From Aeromonas allosaccharophila (lineage in GTDB: Bacteria; Pseudomonadota; Gammaproteobacteria; Enterobacterales; Aeromonadaceae), in the NCBI RefSeq assembly GCF_000819685.1, contig NZ_CDBR01000091.1, positions 1 through 64,000 of the forward strand: 64,000 bases of DNA, written 5' to 3'. A model generated the notes under the pieces. It made no database searches. It had not been told where the DNA came from and saw nothing but the letters and a program-made list of their open reading frames with translations. Position numbers and translations under genes: made by a program. This document shows, one piece after another, positions 50,621 through 59,700 of the stretch (position 1 is the first letter of the stretch; every line of letters starts with the position of its first letter).

Positions 50621-52223
50621 AGAGCCCCAGCTGGCTGATATCCGGTCGCAGCGGTTGCGGCCGGGCGATCAGATAGCCCTGCAAGCCATCCACGTACATC
50701 CCCTGCAGCAGCTGTTTCTGGCCAAGCTGTTCCACCCCCTCTGCAATCACCTGACACCCCATCCGATGTGATACATCGACGATCATCCGCACGAATTGCT
50801 GGTTGGTCTGATCCTGCTCCAGCCCGGTAATAAGGGCGGGATCCAGCTTGATGTAGTCGGGCTTGAGCTCGCGAAACAGGGTAAAAGAGCCGATCCCCTT
50901 GCCGAAGTTGGCGATGGCCGAGCGGCTGCCGTTGCGGCGCAGCAGTTCAAACACCCGCTTGGCGCCGGTCAGGTTGCGCTCCAGATGCTCTTCATCCAGT
51001 TCGAACACCAGATTGGCGCTGGTATTGGGGTCTTTAAGCAGCTGGCGGTCAAGCCAGATCAGGAAGGTGCTGTTTTGCAGCAGGTTGGGGGAGAGGTTGA
51101 TCCCCCAGCGACTCTGGTTGGCACCAAAGGCCCGGTACTGGCGCATGATGTGGGTAATGACCAGCTGCTCCAGCCGCATCACCATATCCAGCCGCTGGGC
51201 CATGGCAAACAGGGTATCGGTGGGCAGGGCGGTGCCGTCGTTGCCGCTGAAGCGGGTGTAGATCTCGTTGTAGGCCAGCATGCTGCGGTGCAGCGGCTGG
51301 ATCGGCTGGTAGGTAAAGCTGAGCCGCTCCTGCGCCAGCACTTCGGTCAGCACCTCGCGCCAGTGGTGTTGCCCCTGCAGATCGGAGACGTTGTCATCCT
51401 GCTGGATAGCCCAGCCGTTGATGGTTTCGGTTTGGGCGCGGGCCAGCGCCAGATCCGCTCTGGCCAGTACCGCTTCGATTTGCTGACCGCTGCTGAGCTT
51501 GGTGAGGCCGGAGTAAGCGGTGCTCTCCAGCTCGTGCTGATCCTGATAGTGATCGAAGGCCGCTTTCAAATCCTGCCCCAGCAGATGGGGAGGGATATTG
51601 GCCACCGGCTGCACCAGCACGGCGAAATCGGCACCCGAGATGCGATAGACCTGATTACCCGGGAAGCGGCTCACCACCCGCTTGATGAGTGCGCCCATGT
51701 CCTTGATATAGGCATCACCAGACTGGAAGCCGCGCTGGGCGTTGATCTTGCCAAGCTCGGTGGCGCGGATCAGCACCAGGGTGGCGGTCTGGGTGTCCTG
51801 ATCCCGCTGCAGCAACTCGGTCATGTCACGGCGAAACGCGTGGCGGTTGAGCAGTTGAGTCAGCTCGTCGGTGGTGGCCAGATTGCTGAGCTCGGTCAGC
51901 TGGCGATGGGCGCTCTGCTCGGCGCTTTCGAACTGCTCCAGCAGCTGTTGCAGCACCTCGCGGGAGGCGGGCTCATCGAGCTGGGAGGGATCCCGGCTTC
52001 TGAGCGCCTTGACCCAGGTGAGCTCCTGATGCTGGAGCAGGCCATCCAGGGTACGAATGGCCAGCATCAGCAGCAGGATCATGCCAAGCAGTGTGGTGGC
52101 CACAATAATGGCCAGGGTGAGCGGTGTGCTCTGAAGGGCCAACCAAACTGCTTGCAGTAGCAGCAGGGGTATGGTCACTATGGTGGCGATGAGAAACAGG
52201 GAACGTCCGAGCTTGTGAACCAT
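50583..52223 (-). CDS. Degenerate GGDEF-EAL membrane protein (CsrD/MshH-like)
   Basis: 546 residues: two N-terminal membrane helices (about 8-60), a GGDEF domain whose signature is SGADF (near residue 200), then an EAL domain in which EAL reads EIY and the metal-binding DDFG is ANFG. The usual NLS, IKLD and AEGVE segments remain, so the fold is kept but both catalytic sites look dead. Such proteins act as binding or RNA-decay factors; CsrD/MshH is the best known example. That homology is a guess from architecture; no cyclase or phosphodiesterase activity is expected. Confidence 0.85.
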   Translation of the reverse strand: MVHKLGRSLFLIATIVTIPLLLLQAVWLALQSTPLTLAIIVATTLLGMILLLMLAIRTLDGLLQHQELTWVKALRSRDPSQLDEPASREVLQQLLEQFESAEQSAHRQLTELSNLATTDELTQLLNRHAFRRDMTELLQRDQDTQTATLVLIRATELGKINAQRGFQSGDAYIKDMGALIKRVVSRFPGNQVYRISGADFAVLVQPVANIPPHLLGQDLKAAFDHYQDQHELESTAYSGLTKLSSGQQIEAVLARADLALARAQTETINGWAIQQDDNVSDLQGQHHWREVLTEVLAQERLSFTYQPIQPLHRSMLAYNEIYTRFSGNDGTALPTDTLFAMAQRLDMVMRLEQLVITHIMRQYRAFGANQSRWGINLSPNLLQNSTFLIWLDRQLLKDPNTSANLVFELDEEHLERNLTGAKRVFELLRRNGSRSAIANFGKGIGSFTLFRELKPDYIKLDPALITGLEQDQTNQQFVRMIVDVSHRMGCQVIAEGVEQLGQKQLLQGMYVDGLQGYLIARPQPLRPDISQLGLFTEDASASTGSE

Positions 52224-52412
52224 CTTGTCATCCTTGAAGTGGCTGCTTTATGGGGGAATTTTAACCAAGCTGGCGGAGCAAAGCATGCTATTCCTCGCAA
52301 CTTGGTTAAAAGGGTCAATTGGGATCGGTTAAATGTGAGTGAAACCACTTTCACAGCTACCGAATCAGGCGAAGATGAGTTGAAAATAGATCAAACAAGG
52401 CAGAGGTAAATC

Positions 52413-53687
52413 ATGTTGTTAGAGCCCGAAAATAGTGCCAAAGCACGACAATTACTGAACCAGAGTATGGCACTGGTGCTGGCGGGAGGGCGTGGCAGTC
52501 GCCTGAAACAGTTGACCGACAACCGTGCCAAGCCTGCCGTCCATTTCGGTGGCAAATTCCGGATCATTGATTTTGTGCTCTCCAACTGTATCAACTCGGG
52601 GATCCGCCGCGTTGGTGTAGTCACTCAATACAAATCTCACAGCCTGCTGCGTCACCTGCAATCGGGCTGGTCCTTCCTGCGTTACCAGATGAACGAATTC
52701 ATCGATCTGCTCCCGGCCCAGCAACGGGTGGACGAGGTGCACTGGTATCGTGGCACCGCCGATGCCATCTATCAGAACGTCGATATCATCCGTGACTACG
52801 GCCCCAAATACATAGTGGTGCTGGCGGGGGATCACATCTACAAGATGGACTACGCCGCCATGCTGCTCGACCATGTGCGCCTCGGCGCCAAGGTGACAGT
52901 GGCCTGTATCGAGGTGCCAAGAGCCGAGGCATCCGCCTTCGGGGTGATGGACATCGACGAGCAGCGCAAGATCCGCGCCTTCGTGGAGAAACCGGCCAAT
53001 CCGCCCGCCATGCCGGGTTGCGAGGATCGCTCGCTGGCTTCCATGGGGATCTACATCTTCGAGGCGGAGTACCTCTATCAACTGCTGGAGGAGGATATTC
53101 TCAATCAGGACTCCAAACACGACTTCGGGATGGATCTGATCCCCCGCATCGTGGAGGAGGGGCTGGCGTTTGCGCACCCCTTCAGCATGTCCTGTGTCGG
53201 CGCCCGAGAAGGTCAAAAACCCTACTGGCGTGACGTGGGCACCCTGGATTCTTTCTGGGAAGCGAACATGGATCTCGCCTCCGTGCTGCCCGAGCTCGAT
53301 ATCTACGATCAGAACTGGCCCATCTGGACCAGCCAGACCCTGACGCCACCGGCCAAGTTTGTGCAGGACCGCAATGGTCAGCACGGCATGACCATCAACT
53401 CCATGTTCTCGGGCGGCTCCATCGTCAGCGGATCGTTCGTGCTCAACTCGGTGCTCTTTACCAATGTGCGGGTGCACTCTTTCTGCACCCTGGATCAGGC
53501 CATCATCTTCCCAGGGGTCGAGATCGGCGCCGGTTGCCGTCTGCGCCGGGTAGTGGTGGATAAAGGGTGTGTGCTGCCCGATGGGCTGGTGGTGGGCGAG
53601 AATGCCGACGAGGATAGCCGCCGCTTCTACCGCTCCGAGCAGGGGATCGTGCTGGTGACCAAGGAGATGCTGGACAAGCTGGTTTGA
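52413..53687 (+). CDS. glgC: Glucose-1-phosphate adenylyltransferase
   Basis: ADP-glucose synthase for glycogen, 424 residues. N-terminal nucleotidyltransferase with [26 protein letters not shown] (about residues 23-48), [12 protein letters not shown] and [10 protein letters not shown], then a left-handed beta-helix domain with regulatory sites. It is not accompanied by other glg genes here, unlike the enteric glgBXCAP operon, and has its own terminator. Confidence 0.96.
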   Translation: MLLEPENSAKARQLLNQSMALVLAGGRGSRLKQLTDNRAKPAVHFGGKFRIIDFVLSNCINSGIRRVGVVTQYKSHSLLRHLQSGWSFLRYQMNEFIDLLPAQQRVDEVHWYRGTADAIYQNVDIIRDYGPKYIVVLAGDHIYKMDYAAMLLDHVRLGAKVTVACIEVPRAEASAFGVMDIDEQRKIRAFVEKPANPPAMPGCEDRSLASMGIYIFEAEYLYQLLEEDILNQDSKHDFGMDLIPRIVEEGLAFAHPFSMSCVGAREGQKPYWRDVGTLDSFWEANMDLASVLPELDIYDQNWPIWTSQTLTPPAKFVQDRNGQHGMTINSMFSGGSIVSGSFVLNSVLFTNVRVHSFCTLDQAIIFPGVEIGAGCRLRRVVVDKGCVLPDGLVVGENADEDSRRFYRSEQGIVLVTKEMLDKLV

Positions 53688-53723
53688 GGAAGGTCCTTGA
53701 AACTGTGTCAGACGCTGTAATGC

Positions 53724-53750
53724 AAAGGGAGCCAAGTTGGCTCCCTTTTT
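53724..53750 (+). terminator. glgC terminator
   Basis: AAAGGGAGCCAA-g-TTGGCTCCCTTTTT hairpin, usable also by the convergent exported-protein gene. Confidence 0.88.
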
Positions 53751-53771
53751 CATTCGGGTGAATGGCGAAGA

Positions 53772-55769
53772 TTACTCGCTAATCACCGCTTTGGCGGCCA
53801 TCACCATGGCGGTGCCGTGCTTGCCACCGGCGGCGGTCACTTGAGGTACGCCATCTTCGTCGGTGTCGCTGCCCGCACCTTCGATGATGTTCTCGCCGGA
53901 GTCACCGATCCACTCGGCCATCTGCATGCCACCGTTGACGGTGCCACGGAACCAGCTGACGTACTGACCGGTCAGCTTGGCCAGCTCAAGCTCGGGCGCC
54001 TTCTCGGCCCCTTCGTTGCGCAGGTTCAGCATGGCTGAGCGCAGGGCGCCGGAGATGGCAGCCTGGGTCCAGGGGGTGTATTCACCCTGTTTACCCGCCA
54101 GCCAGGTGCCTGCTTTGGCATTGAAGTAGGCCTTGTCGGCGGCGATGAACAGCTCGCGGGCAGCAGTGCGGTACTTGGCATCGGAGGTGGCGAGGAACGC
54201 AGCAGTCAGACCACGGATAGCGGCGAACTGCGCATCGACAGACTGACCGGCATCGAGCTTGCCACTCAGGGTGATGCCGTCATGCACCAGACCATTCTTG
54301 CCCTTGAGGTTGGCAAGGATGAAATCGGCCTGTTTGCGGATCACGTCGAGCGCCTGCTGACCCTGCTTGGTCTTGAGGTTCAGCTCGCCATTGTCACCGG
54401 CGGCATAACCGACCGGCAGCGCATCCTGAGCATGCTGGAAGATCTGCAGGGCGACCAGTGCGTAAGCGGCGTCAAAGGTGGTGACGTGCTTGCCCTGTTT
54501 GCCTGCCTGCCAGCTGTCGACCAGGGTGCCGGCCTTGCCATCAAAGTGCAGGGCCGCCAGGTTCTTGAAGGTGAGGTTGGAGAGATTGATCGCCAGCGAG
54601 AAGGCATCGCTGCCCGCAACAGCTTTGCCCAGGTCATTGGCCTGGTTGGCAGCCGGTGCGGCGGCAAACGGTGCACCGTCAAACACGGCGTGGAAGGCCG
54701 GGTTCTGGTTGGTGTTGGCGCTGCGCTGATCGCTGAAGGCATAGAACTCGGAGAGCGGCCACAGCATCATCCAGGCATCGCGCAGCTGGGCGGAGCCATC
54801 CACCACCTCCAGCTTGCCGATGGCACCGGCATCGTTGTTGCTGGTTTCGGTCACTTTCACCTGATGGGGGAAGTAGATGACGCCTTTGGCCGGATCGTAC
54901 TGCGGGGTGATCTTGGCGCCCAGTTGCTTGCCATCGAAGCCGAGCTGGTTCTGCATGATGGCCAGCTTGTCGATGGATTGCTCGGTCAGCATCATGCCGT
55001 TGAAGCCGTCAGCGGCAGAGACGCCCAGCTTGTGCTTGCCATCCTGATCCATGGTGGCGGAGGCGGCTTCTACCTCTTCGTCGCTCTCGGCCACGTGCAT
55101 GCCGCCGAGGAAGTCTTGCGACCACATCACCTCTTTGAGCAGGATGCCGCCCACGGCTGCGGGCACCAGCAGGTTGTCACTGCCGCTCCAGCGCAGGGTG
55201 CTGTAGTCACGGAAGTAGGCGGGTACCTGGGTCTTGACGGTTTTCTCGGTACCTTTGGCGGTCTTGATGGTGATCTGGTCGCCATTGACCGGAGTGGCGT
55301 TGACGGCCTGGGCAAACTCCGGATTGGCGGAGGCGTAGGGCAGGGAGAGGGGATACATGCCCTGCGGCACTTCATCGGCCGGGAAGCCAACGGCATCGGC
55401 CATGGCCAGCACCCGTTGCCCCAGAGAGGCCATGGTGCCACCACGGGCCAGGTTTTGCGGCCCGTTCACCAGATGTGGGCCCATGCCGGATTGGTAGTTG
55501 AGGGCGTACATCGCCTCTTCGGAGTACTCGTAGGATTCGATGCCGGCAGCGAAGTCGAACGGAGTTGGTTCATCGGCACGGTTGGCATCCAGCACATCCA
55601 GATCCAGCCCCAGCGCTTCGGCCAGCGGCTCGCCAGAGAGCTCGAATTCGGTATAGGCCAGCATGTTGGCGGCGGTATTGAATGTCTTGTCTTCGACCTT
55701 GACGGCAGCGTGTGCGGCGCCGCTGATCAGTGCGCAGGCGATTGCCTGAACCAGTACGGTTTTTCTCAT
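53772..55769 (-). CDS. Large exported protein of unknown function
   Basis: 665 residues with a Sec signal peptide (KTVLVQAIACALISGAAHA, cut after about residue 21). Not recognised as a named family. The C-terminal 270 residues are helical and alternate hydrophobic pairs in a way seen in (alpha/alpha)n toroid enzymes (ILANLKGKNGLVHDG; ELFIAADKAYFNAKAGTW), so a carbohydrate-active or structural role is possible but unproven. The end has GAGSDTDEDGVPQVTAAGG, an acidic, calcium-site-like loop. No lipobox. The start with AGAAGGGAC upstream is used rather than an ATG five codons earlier. Confidence 0.75.
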   Translation of the reverse strand: MRKTVLVQAIACALISGAAHAAVKVEDKTFNTAANMLAYTEFELSGEPLAEALGLDLDVLDANRADEPTPFDFAAGIESYEYSEEAMYALNYQSGMGPHLVNGPQNLARGGTMASLGQRVLAMADAVGFPADEVPQGMYPLSLPYASANPEFAQAVNATPVNGDQITIKTAKGTEKTVKTQVPAYFRDYSTLRWSGSDNLLVPAAVGGILLKEVMWSQDFLGGMHVAESDEEVEAASATMDQDGKHKLGVSAADGFNGMMLTEQSIDKLAIMQNQLGFDGKQLGAKITPQYDPAKGVIYFPHQVKVTETSNNDAGAIGKLEVVDGSAQLRDAWMMLWPLSEFYAFSDQRSANTNQNPAFHAVFDGAPFAAAPAANQANDLGKAVAGSDAFSLAINLSNLTFKNLAALHFDGKAGTLVDSWQAGKQGKHVTTFDAAYALVALQIFQHAQDALPVGYAAGDNGELNLKTKQGQQALDVIRKQADFILANLKGKNGLVHDGITLSGKLDAGQSVDAQFAAIRGLTAAFLATSDAKYRTAARELFIAADKAYFNAKAGTWLAGKQGEYTPWTQAAISGALRSAMLNLRNEGAEKAPELELAKLTGQYVSWFRGTVNGGMQMAEWIGDSGENIIEGAGSDTDEDGVPQVTAAGGKHGTAMVMAAKAVISE

Positions 55770-55968
55770 GTCCCTTCTCACCATTGGTTGGTTTTATTAT
55801 TGACGCTTCTCATGACGAATCTAAATGAGAATGGTCTGCATTATGCTGTGTTGCAGGGGACTTGAGAAGTAAAAAACCGCCCCGATCGGCTGCACGTTGA
55901 ACCGGATGTGCGCTGTCGAAGAGGACGGTTATCTGTTTATTGCGATGAAAGTGCCAGTGCGGCGGTGA

Positions 55969-56520
55969 TCAGAGCACCTTGAACGGGATGACCAGACGGC
56001 CCGGCTCTACCTTGAGGGCTTCGACCTTGTCCTTGATCCTGGCTTCGTTCTTGCGGCTGCTGTCGAGGCGGTAGACCGGGGTCTGCGACAGGAACAGAGA
56101 GAGTGACTGATTGAAGGTGGGCAGCAGCGGGGTGAGGGCGGCCCCGATATCGGCCGGCTCGGTCTTGACCGAGACCAGCTCAAGATCGCGCAGATAGATG
56201 GCGCCCTGATCGGCCACATAGTCCGGACGGGCGCTCAGGGCAAAGCGGATCTTCATCTGCTGGCTGCCAAGGGGGCTGCTCACCTGCAGGTCGCCAGCGG
56301 CGTCCAGCTCGATGCGATCAGCTTGTTTGCGGCCGATACGGCTCTGCATCTCATCCAGACGGATCTTGCTCGACATGATACCGGGGATCCCCAGCTGTTT
56401 TTCAAAATAGACCTGATCTTTGAGGTACTGGTTGATTTCGGCCTCGCTGACGTTGTACTGGGTCAGGGAGCAGGCCCCCAGCAGCAGGGCGAGGGGGAGT
56501 AACAACAGTTGTTTCAACAT
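55969..56520 (-). CDS. YceB-like lipoprotein (DUF1439)
   Basis: 183-residue lipoprotein: signal peptide ending in the lipobox LGAC (Cys17), then the DUF1439 domain (EINQYLKDQVYFEKQLGIPGIM; YLRDLELVSVKTEP). Related to E. coli YceB, whose role in the envelope is unknown. The tubular lipid-binding-type fold of the family suggests a hydrophobic ligand. Single gene. Confidence 0.85.
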   Translation of the reverse strand: MLKQLLLLPLALLLGACSLTQYNVSEAEINQYLKDQVYFEKQLGIPGIMSSKIRLDEMQSRIGRKQADRIELDAAGDLQVSSPLGSQQMKIRFALSARPDYVADQGAIYLRDLELVSVKTEPADIGAALTPLLPTFNQSLSLFLSQTPVYRLDSSRKNEARIKDKVEALKVEPGRLVIPFKVL

Positions 56521-56764
56521 GATGGATTCCGCTTGGGCAAATATGATGGCGCTATCTTACGCGATAACGGGCGTGGAATGAGAGCCTCATACCGTGGGAA
56601 ATCACGGTCTTGCTGCATTCCCGGTTGTTTTTTGGCAACAGCCGGGTTCATCATCAACGGGTGAACAGAGTCGGGCCGATCGGTTGGCTGCAGGCGTTGG
56701 GCCACGTCCGAGCTGAGCAGCCTGAGCAGAGCACAAGAAGAGAACAGAGAGCGAGGAGAGCGCA

Positions 56765-57535
56765 ATGGTTCGGATGGGCAAGGTTGGCTGCAGGGCGCTG
56801 CTGTGGCTTGGCTGCATGATGGGGCTCTGGAGCCCGTCGCTGTGGGCCGAGGTGAAAGTGATCCCGGTCTTCGAAGCGCAGGCGGCGGTGCAGACCCTCA
56901 AGGAGATCTATCCCCAGCTTGGGGTAAGCGCCATGGGTAACCAGCTGGTGCTGAGCGGGACGCCAGCCCAGCTGCAGGAGGCCGAAGCCACGTTGGCCCA
57001 GATCAACCAGCCGCCGCAAAGCCTGCTTATCGAGTGGCGGGTGGATGGGGCCGCCAGCGGTCAGCAACTGGGGGGCTCAATCAGTCGCGACGAGACCAAG
57101 CGGCAGTGGCTGCTCGATGGCAATGCCCAACAGTACCAGCGCAGCCAGAACGACAGTTGGCAGGTGCGCGGGCTGTCGGGCCGCCCCGTGCTGCTGCAGA
57201 TGGGCTCCTATCAACCGGTGACCTTCTATCAGTGGAACGGGGGCGCCGTGGTGGGGATGATGCCGCTGGTGAATGGCCTCTATGCCACGGCCACCTTGAT
57301 TGGCGATCGGGTGCAGATTGCGCTGAGCAGCGAACAGGCGAGGCTGGAGCAGGGCACCATCAATCGTGGGCAGAGTGCCACCGAAGTGAGCGGGGCACCG
57401 GGCCAGTGGCTGACGGTGGGGGAGCTCTCCACCAGCTCTGCGGATCAGGGGAGCCGCCTCGGTACCCAGCTACAGGGAGCGCGAGGCAGCCAGAGCGAGC
57501 GCCAGACCCTGCAGATCCGGGTCACTCGCCAATAG
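56765..57535 (+). CDS. Exported protein with secretin N-like domain
   Basis: 256 residues: a signal peptide ending near SLWA (residue 28), then a segment VKVIPVFEAQAAVQTLKEIYP...GNQLVLSGTPAQLQEAEATLAQIN that has the beta-alpha-beta pattern of secretin N1/N3 domains (residues about 30-80). No secretin pore domain follows; the rest is beta-rich and ends with LQIRVTRQ. No secretion or pilus gene is nearby. Function unknown; a partner of an outer-membrane secretin encoded elsewhere is one possibility. Confidence 0.65.
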   Translation: MVRMGKVGCRALLWLGCMMGLWSPSLWAEVKVIPVFEAQAAVQTLKEIYPQLGVSAMGNQLVLSGTPAQLQEAEATLAQINQPPQSLLIEWRVDGAASGQQLGGSISRDETKRQWLLDGNAQQYQRSQNDSWQVRGLSGRPVLLQMGSYQPVTFYQWNGGAVVGMMPLVNGLYATATLIGDRVQIALSSEQARLEQGTINRGQSATEVSGAPGQWLTVGELSTSSADQGSRLGTQLQGARGSQSERQTLQIRVTRQ

Positions 57536-57547
57536 GTGTCAGCCCCG

Positions 57548-58009
57548 TCAGTGGGGCTGATCTGCGGCATATTCCCGTAGCTGGCGGCTGCGCAGCAGAT
57601 ACCAGAGGGACCAGAGGCTGGCGACCAGCACCAGCGCGGTGGGCCAGCTGAACGACCACTTCTGCAGATTGAGGCTGTGCAGTTGCATCAGCAGGCCGCT
57701 GACGGCAGAGCAGAGCAGCAGCAGCGGGCTGTGGCGCCGGAGTCTGGCGCGAATGCTTTGGGTCTGCTGATAGGTGCCGCCGCAGGCGAGCAACGCCAGC
57801 ATGGCGGGCACGTCGGTCAGCAGGCTGATGTAGAGGGTGATCTTGTCCGGATAGAAGAGGGTCAGGATCTCGCTGCCGCTCTCGCGGGTGACCCCTGCCA
57901 TCAGGAAGAGCCAGACCGAGCGGGTCAGCAACAGGGCGATGGGCCAGAACCAGAGGGGCGGGCGCAACTGGCCGTGATCGTCATATCGGTGTTCGGGGTA
58001 GAGGGTCAT
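57548..58009 (-). CDS. DUF2919 (YfeZ-like) inner-membrane protein
   Basis: 153-residue protein with four hydrophobic helices. Start MTLYPEHRYDDHGQLRPPLWFW is typical of the DUF2919 family, with FYPDKITLYISL mid-protein. Function unknown. It is convergent with the secretin-N-like gene, the stops being 12 bp apart. Confidence 0.8.
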   Translation of the reverse strand: MTLYPEHRYDDHGQLRPPLWFWPIALLLTRSVWLFLMAGVTRESGSEILTLFYPDKITLYISLLTDVPAMLALLACGGTYQQTQSIRARLRRHSPLLLLCSAVSGLLMQLHSLNLQKWSFSWPTALVLVASLWSLWYLLRSRQLREYAADQPH

Positions 58010-58157
58010 GGTTGCCCGTTAGCCACAGGAATTGAGTGATAGAGGGGATATGGGGCGACGAAGCGCCCTTTGCAAGGCATTGGGATCTGCGTGAATTAAT
58101 CGGGGGGCCATGCCCCCCAATCCGTTTCTTCAGATATCGCAGCGCGCGTCGGCGGCG

Positions 58158-59105
58158 TTACAGCCAGCCTTTGCGCTTGAAGAAGAGCCCGGTGCCGAGC
58201 GATGACATCACCATCAGCACCAGCGACATGGGATAACCATACTCCCAGGCGAGCTCCGGCATGCGGCCGAAGTTCATGCCGTAGATACTGGCGATCAGGG
58301 TCGGCGGCAGGAAGATCACGGCAGCAACCGAGAAGATCTTGATCACCTTGTTCTGCTCCAGATTGGTGACCCCCATGGAGGCCTCCAGCTGGAAGTTGAT
58401 CTTGTCGAACAGGAACTGGGTGTGAGGCAACAGTGACTCCACGTCGTGCAGCATCTCGTCGATCCACTTGTTCTGCTCCAGGCTCATGCGCTGGCGCAGG
58501 CTGCGCTTGAGGAAACGCAAGGCGCGGCGGGTATCGTGCAGGGAGAGACGGATCTGGCCGTTGGCCTCTTCCTGTGCCATCAACTCCTTGAGCATGGGGT
58601 TGATCTGATCCGGCTCGAAGATCTGATCTGCGGTGTTTTCCAACGTCTTGTAACCATCCTCGATAAGGTCGGAGAGGTACTCAACCTTGAGGTTTTGCAC
58701 CTCCAGCAGGATATCGAGGGCATCCTCCACTTCCAGCCGATCCTGGCGCATATAGTGGCGCAGCAGGCGTACCAGCCCGATGTCATCTTCACGAATACTG
58801 ATCAGCAGGTTGTTGCGCAGGGTAAAGGAGACGTGGACACCCTTGGTGTCACGACCGATCCGCTGGGGAAACAGGGAGTGAATGTGCAGACCATCGGTAT
58901 CCCAGTAGAAACGGGCGGATGCTTCGATGTCGTCGAGCTCTTCCTTGTCGGGAACCTCTTCCAGGAACAGGCCCGTCAACCATTCTCGCTCTGCCGTGTC
59001 CGGCTTGTAGGCATCCAGCCAGACCGTGTTGTCAGGTACTATGTCGTCAGGCCCGAGCGTGACTATGTCCAGCACCTTGTTATTGAGAATGTAGGCGGTG
59101 ATCAT
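58158..59105 (-). CDS. corA: Magnesium/cobalt transporter CorA
   Basis: 315-residue pentameric Mg2+ channel. Large N-terminal cytoplasmic domain, a long helix, then two C-terminal membrane helices with the signature YGMNF between them (about residue 278) and a basic tail (KRKGWL). Same length as E. coli CorA. No Mg-sensing leader is apparent. Confidence 0.95.
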   Translation of the reverse strand: MITAYILNNKVLDIVTLGPDDIVPDNTVWLDAYKPDTAEREWLTGLFLEEVPDKEELDDIEASARFYWDTDGLHIHSLFPQRIGRDTKGVHVSFTLRNNLLISIREDDIGLVRLLRHYMRQDRLEVEDALDILLEVQNLKVEYLSDLIEDGYKTLENTADQIFEPDQINPMLKELMAQEEANGQIRLSLHDTRRALRFLKRSLRQRMSLEQNKWIDEMLHDVESLLPHTQFLFDKINFQLEASMGVTNLEQNKVIKIFSVAAVIFLPPTLIASIYGMNFGRMPELAWEYGYPMSLVLMVMSSLGTGLFFKRKGWL

Positions 59106-59401
59106 CTGTCCCCCCTTAAAAAGTCATGGGTAATCAGGGATGGTTGCACAGGTCATGCGGCCTTAGATCGCTGAAGAAGGCGATCCCGTGGATAAGCAGA
59201 TCGGGCCGATGGAAAACCTGAATGCGGCGAACTATACAGGGGCGGGCCGCGCTTGTCAGGGGCTATTCATCAGGGATCCAGCCTGTTTGTTCAAAAAAAC
59301 AGCGAGGTCGGATCACCTGAGCGGCCGTGCGGGGTAGAACCCGCCTTTGGCAGGGGGGAAGGATTTCTGAGGCTGCCTTTTGCTATCGTCCCGCTTCATC
59401 A
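59106..59401. other. corA upstream region
   Basis: About 300 bases between corA and the ETF-QO repeat array, containing the corA promoter on the minus strand and a GC-rich stretch. No gene recognised. Confidence 0.4.
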
Positions 59402-59700
59402 CATATTGGGATAGTTGGGCCCGGATCCCCCTTGGGGCGGTGTCCAGACGATGTTTTGGGACTGAGTATCTTTGATGTCACCGCGTCTTGGTATCGCCGT
59501 ATTCCATCACATATTCGGATAGTTGGGCCAGGATCCTCCTTGTGGCGGTGTCCAGAAGACATTTTGGGGTGAGCATCCTTTATATCACCGTATCTGGTAT
59601 CGCCGTACTTCATTACATATTGGGATAGTTCGGCCCCGAGCCTCCTTGCGGTGGGGTCCAAATGATGTTTTGGCTGGGATCCTTGATATCGCAAGTCTTG
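59402..59700 (-). repeat. Tandem copies of the 3' end of the ETF-QO gene
   Basis: Three near-copies begin (reading the plus strand) at 59402, 59510 and 59616, spaced 108 and 106 bp. The one at 59616 is the true end of the gene; the other two lie past its stop. Each carries the codons for the last ~27 residues of ETF-QO plus about 25 bases of flank. The distal copy still reads DIKDTQSQNIVWTPP...PNYPNM and stop in one frame; the middle copy is frameshifted. Confidence 0.85.

Noticed and set aside
54282-55865. 527-codon open frame antisense to the large exported protein
   Set aside because: High GC gives long antisense frames; the minus-strand protein has a signal peptide and a ribosome site, the plus-strand one has neither.
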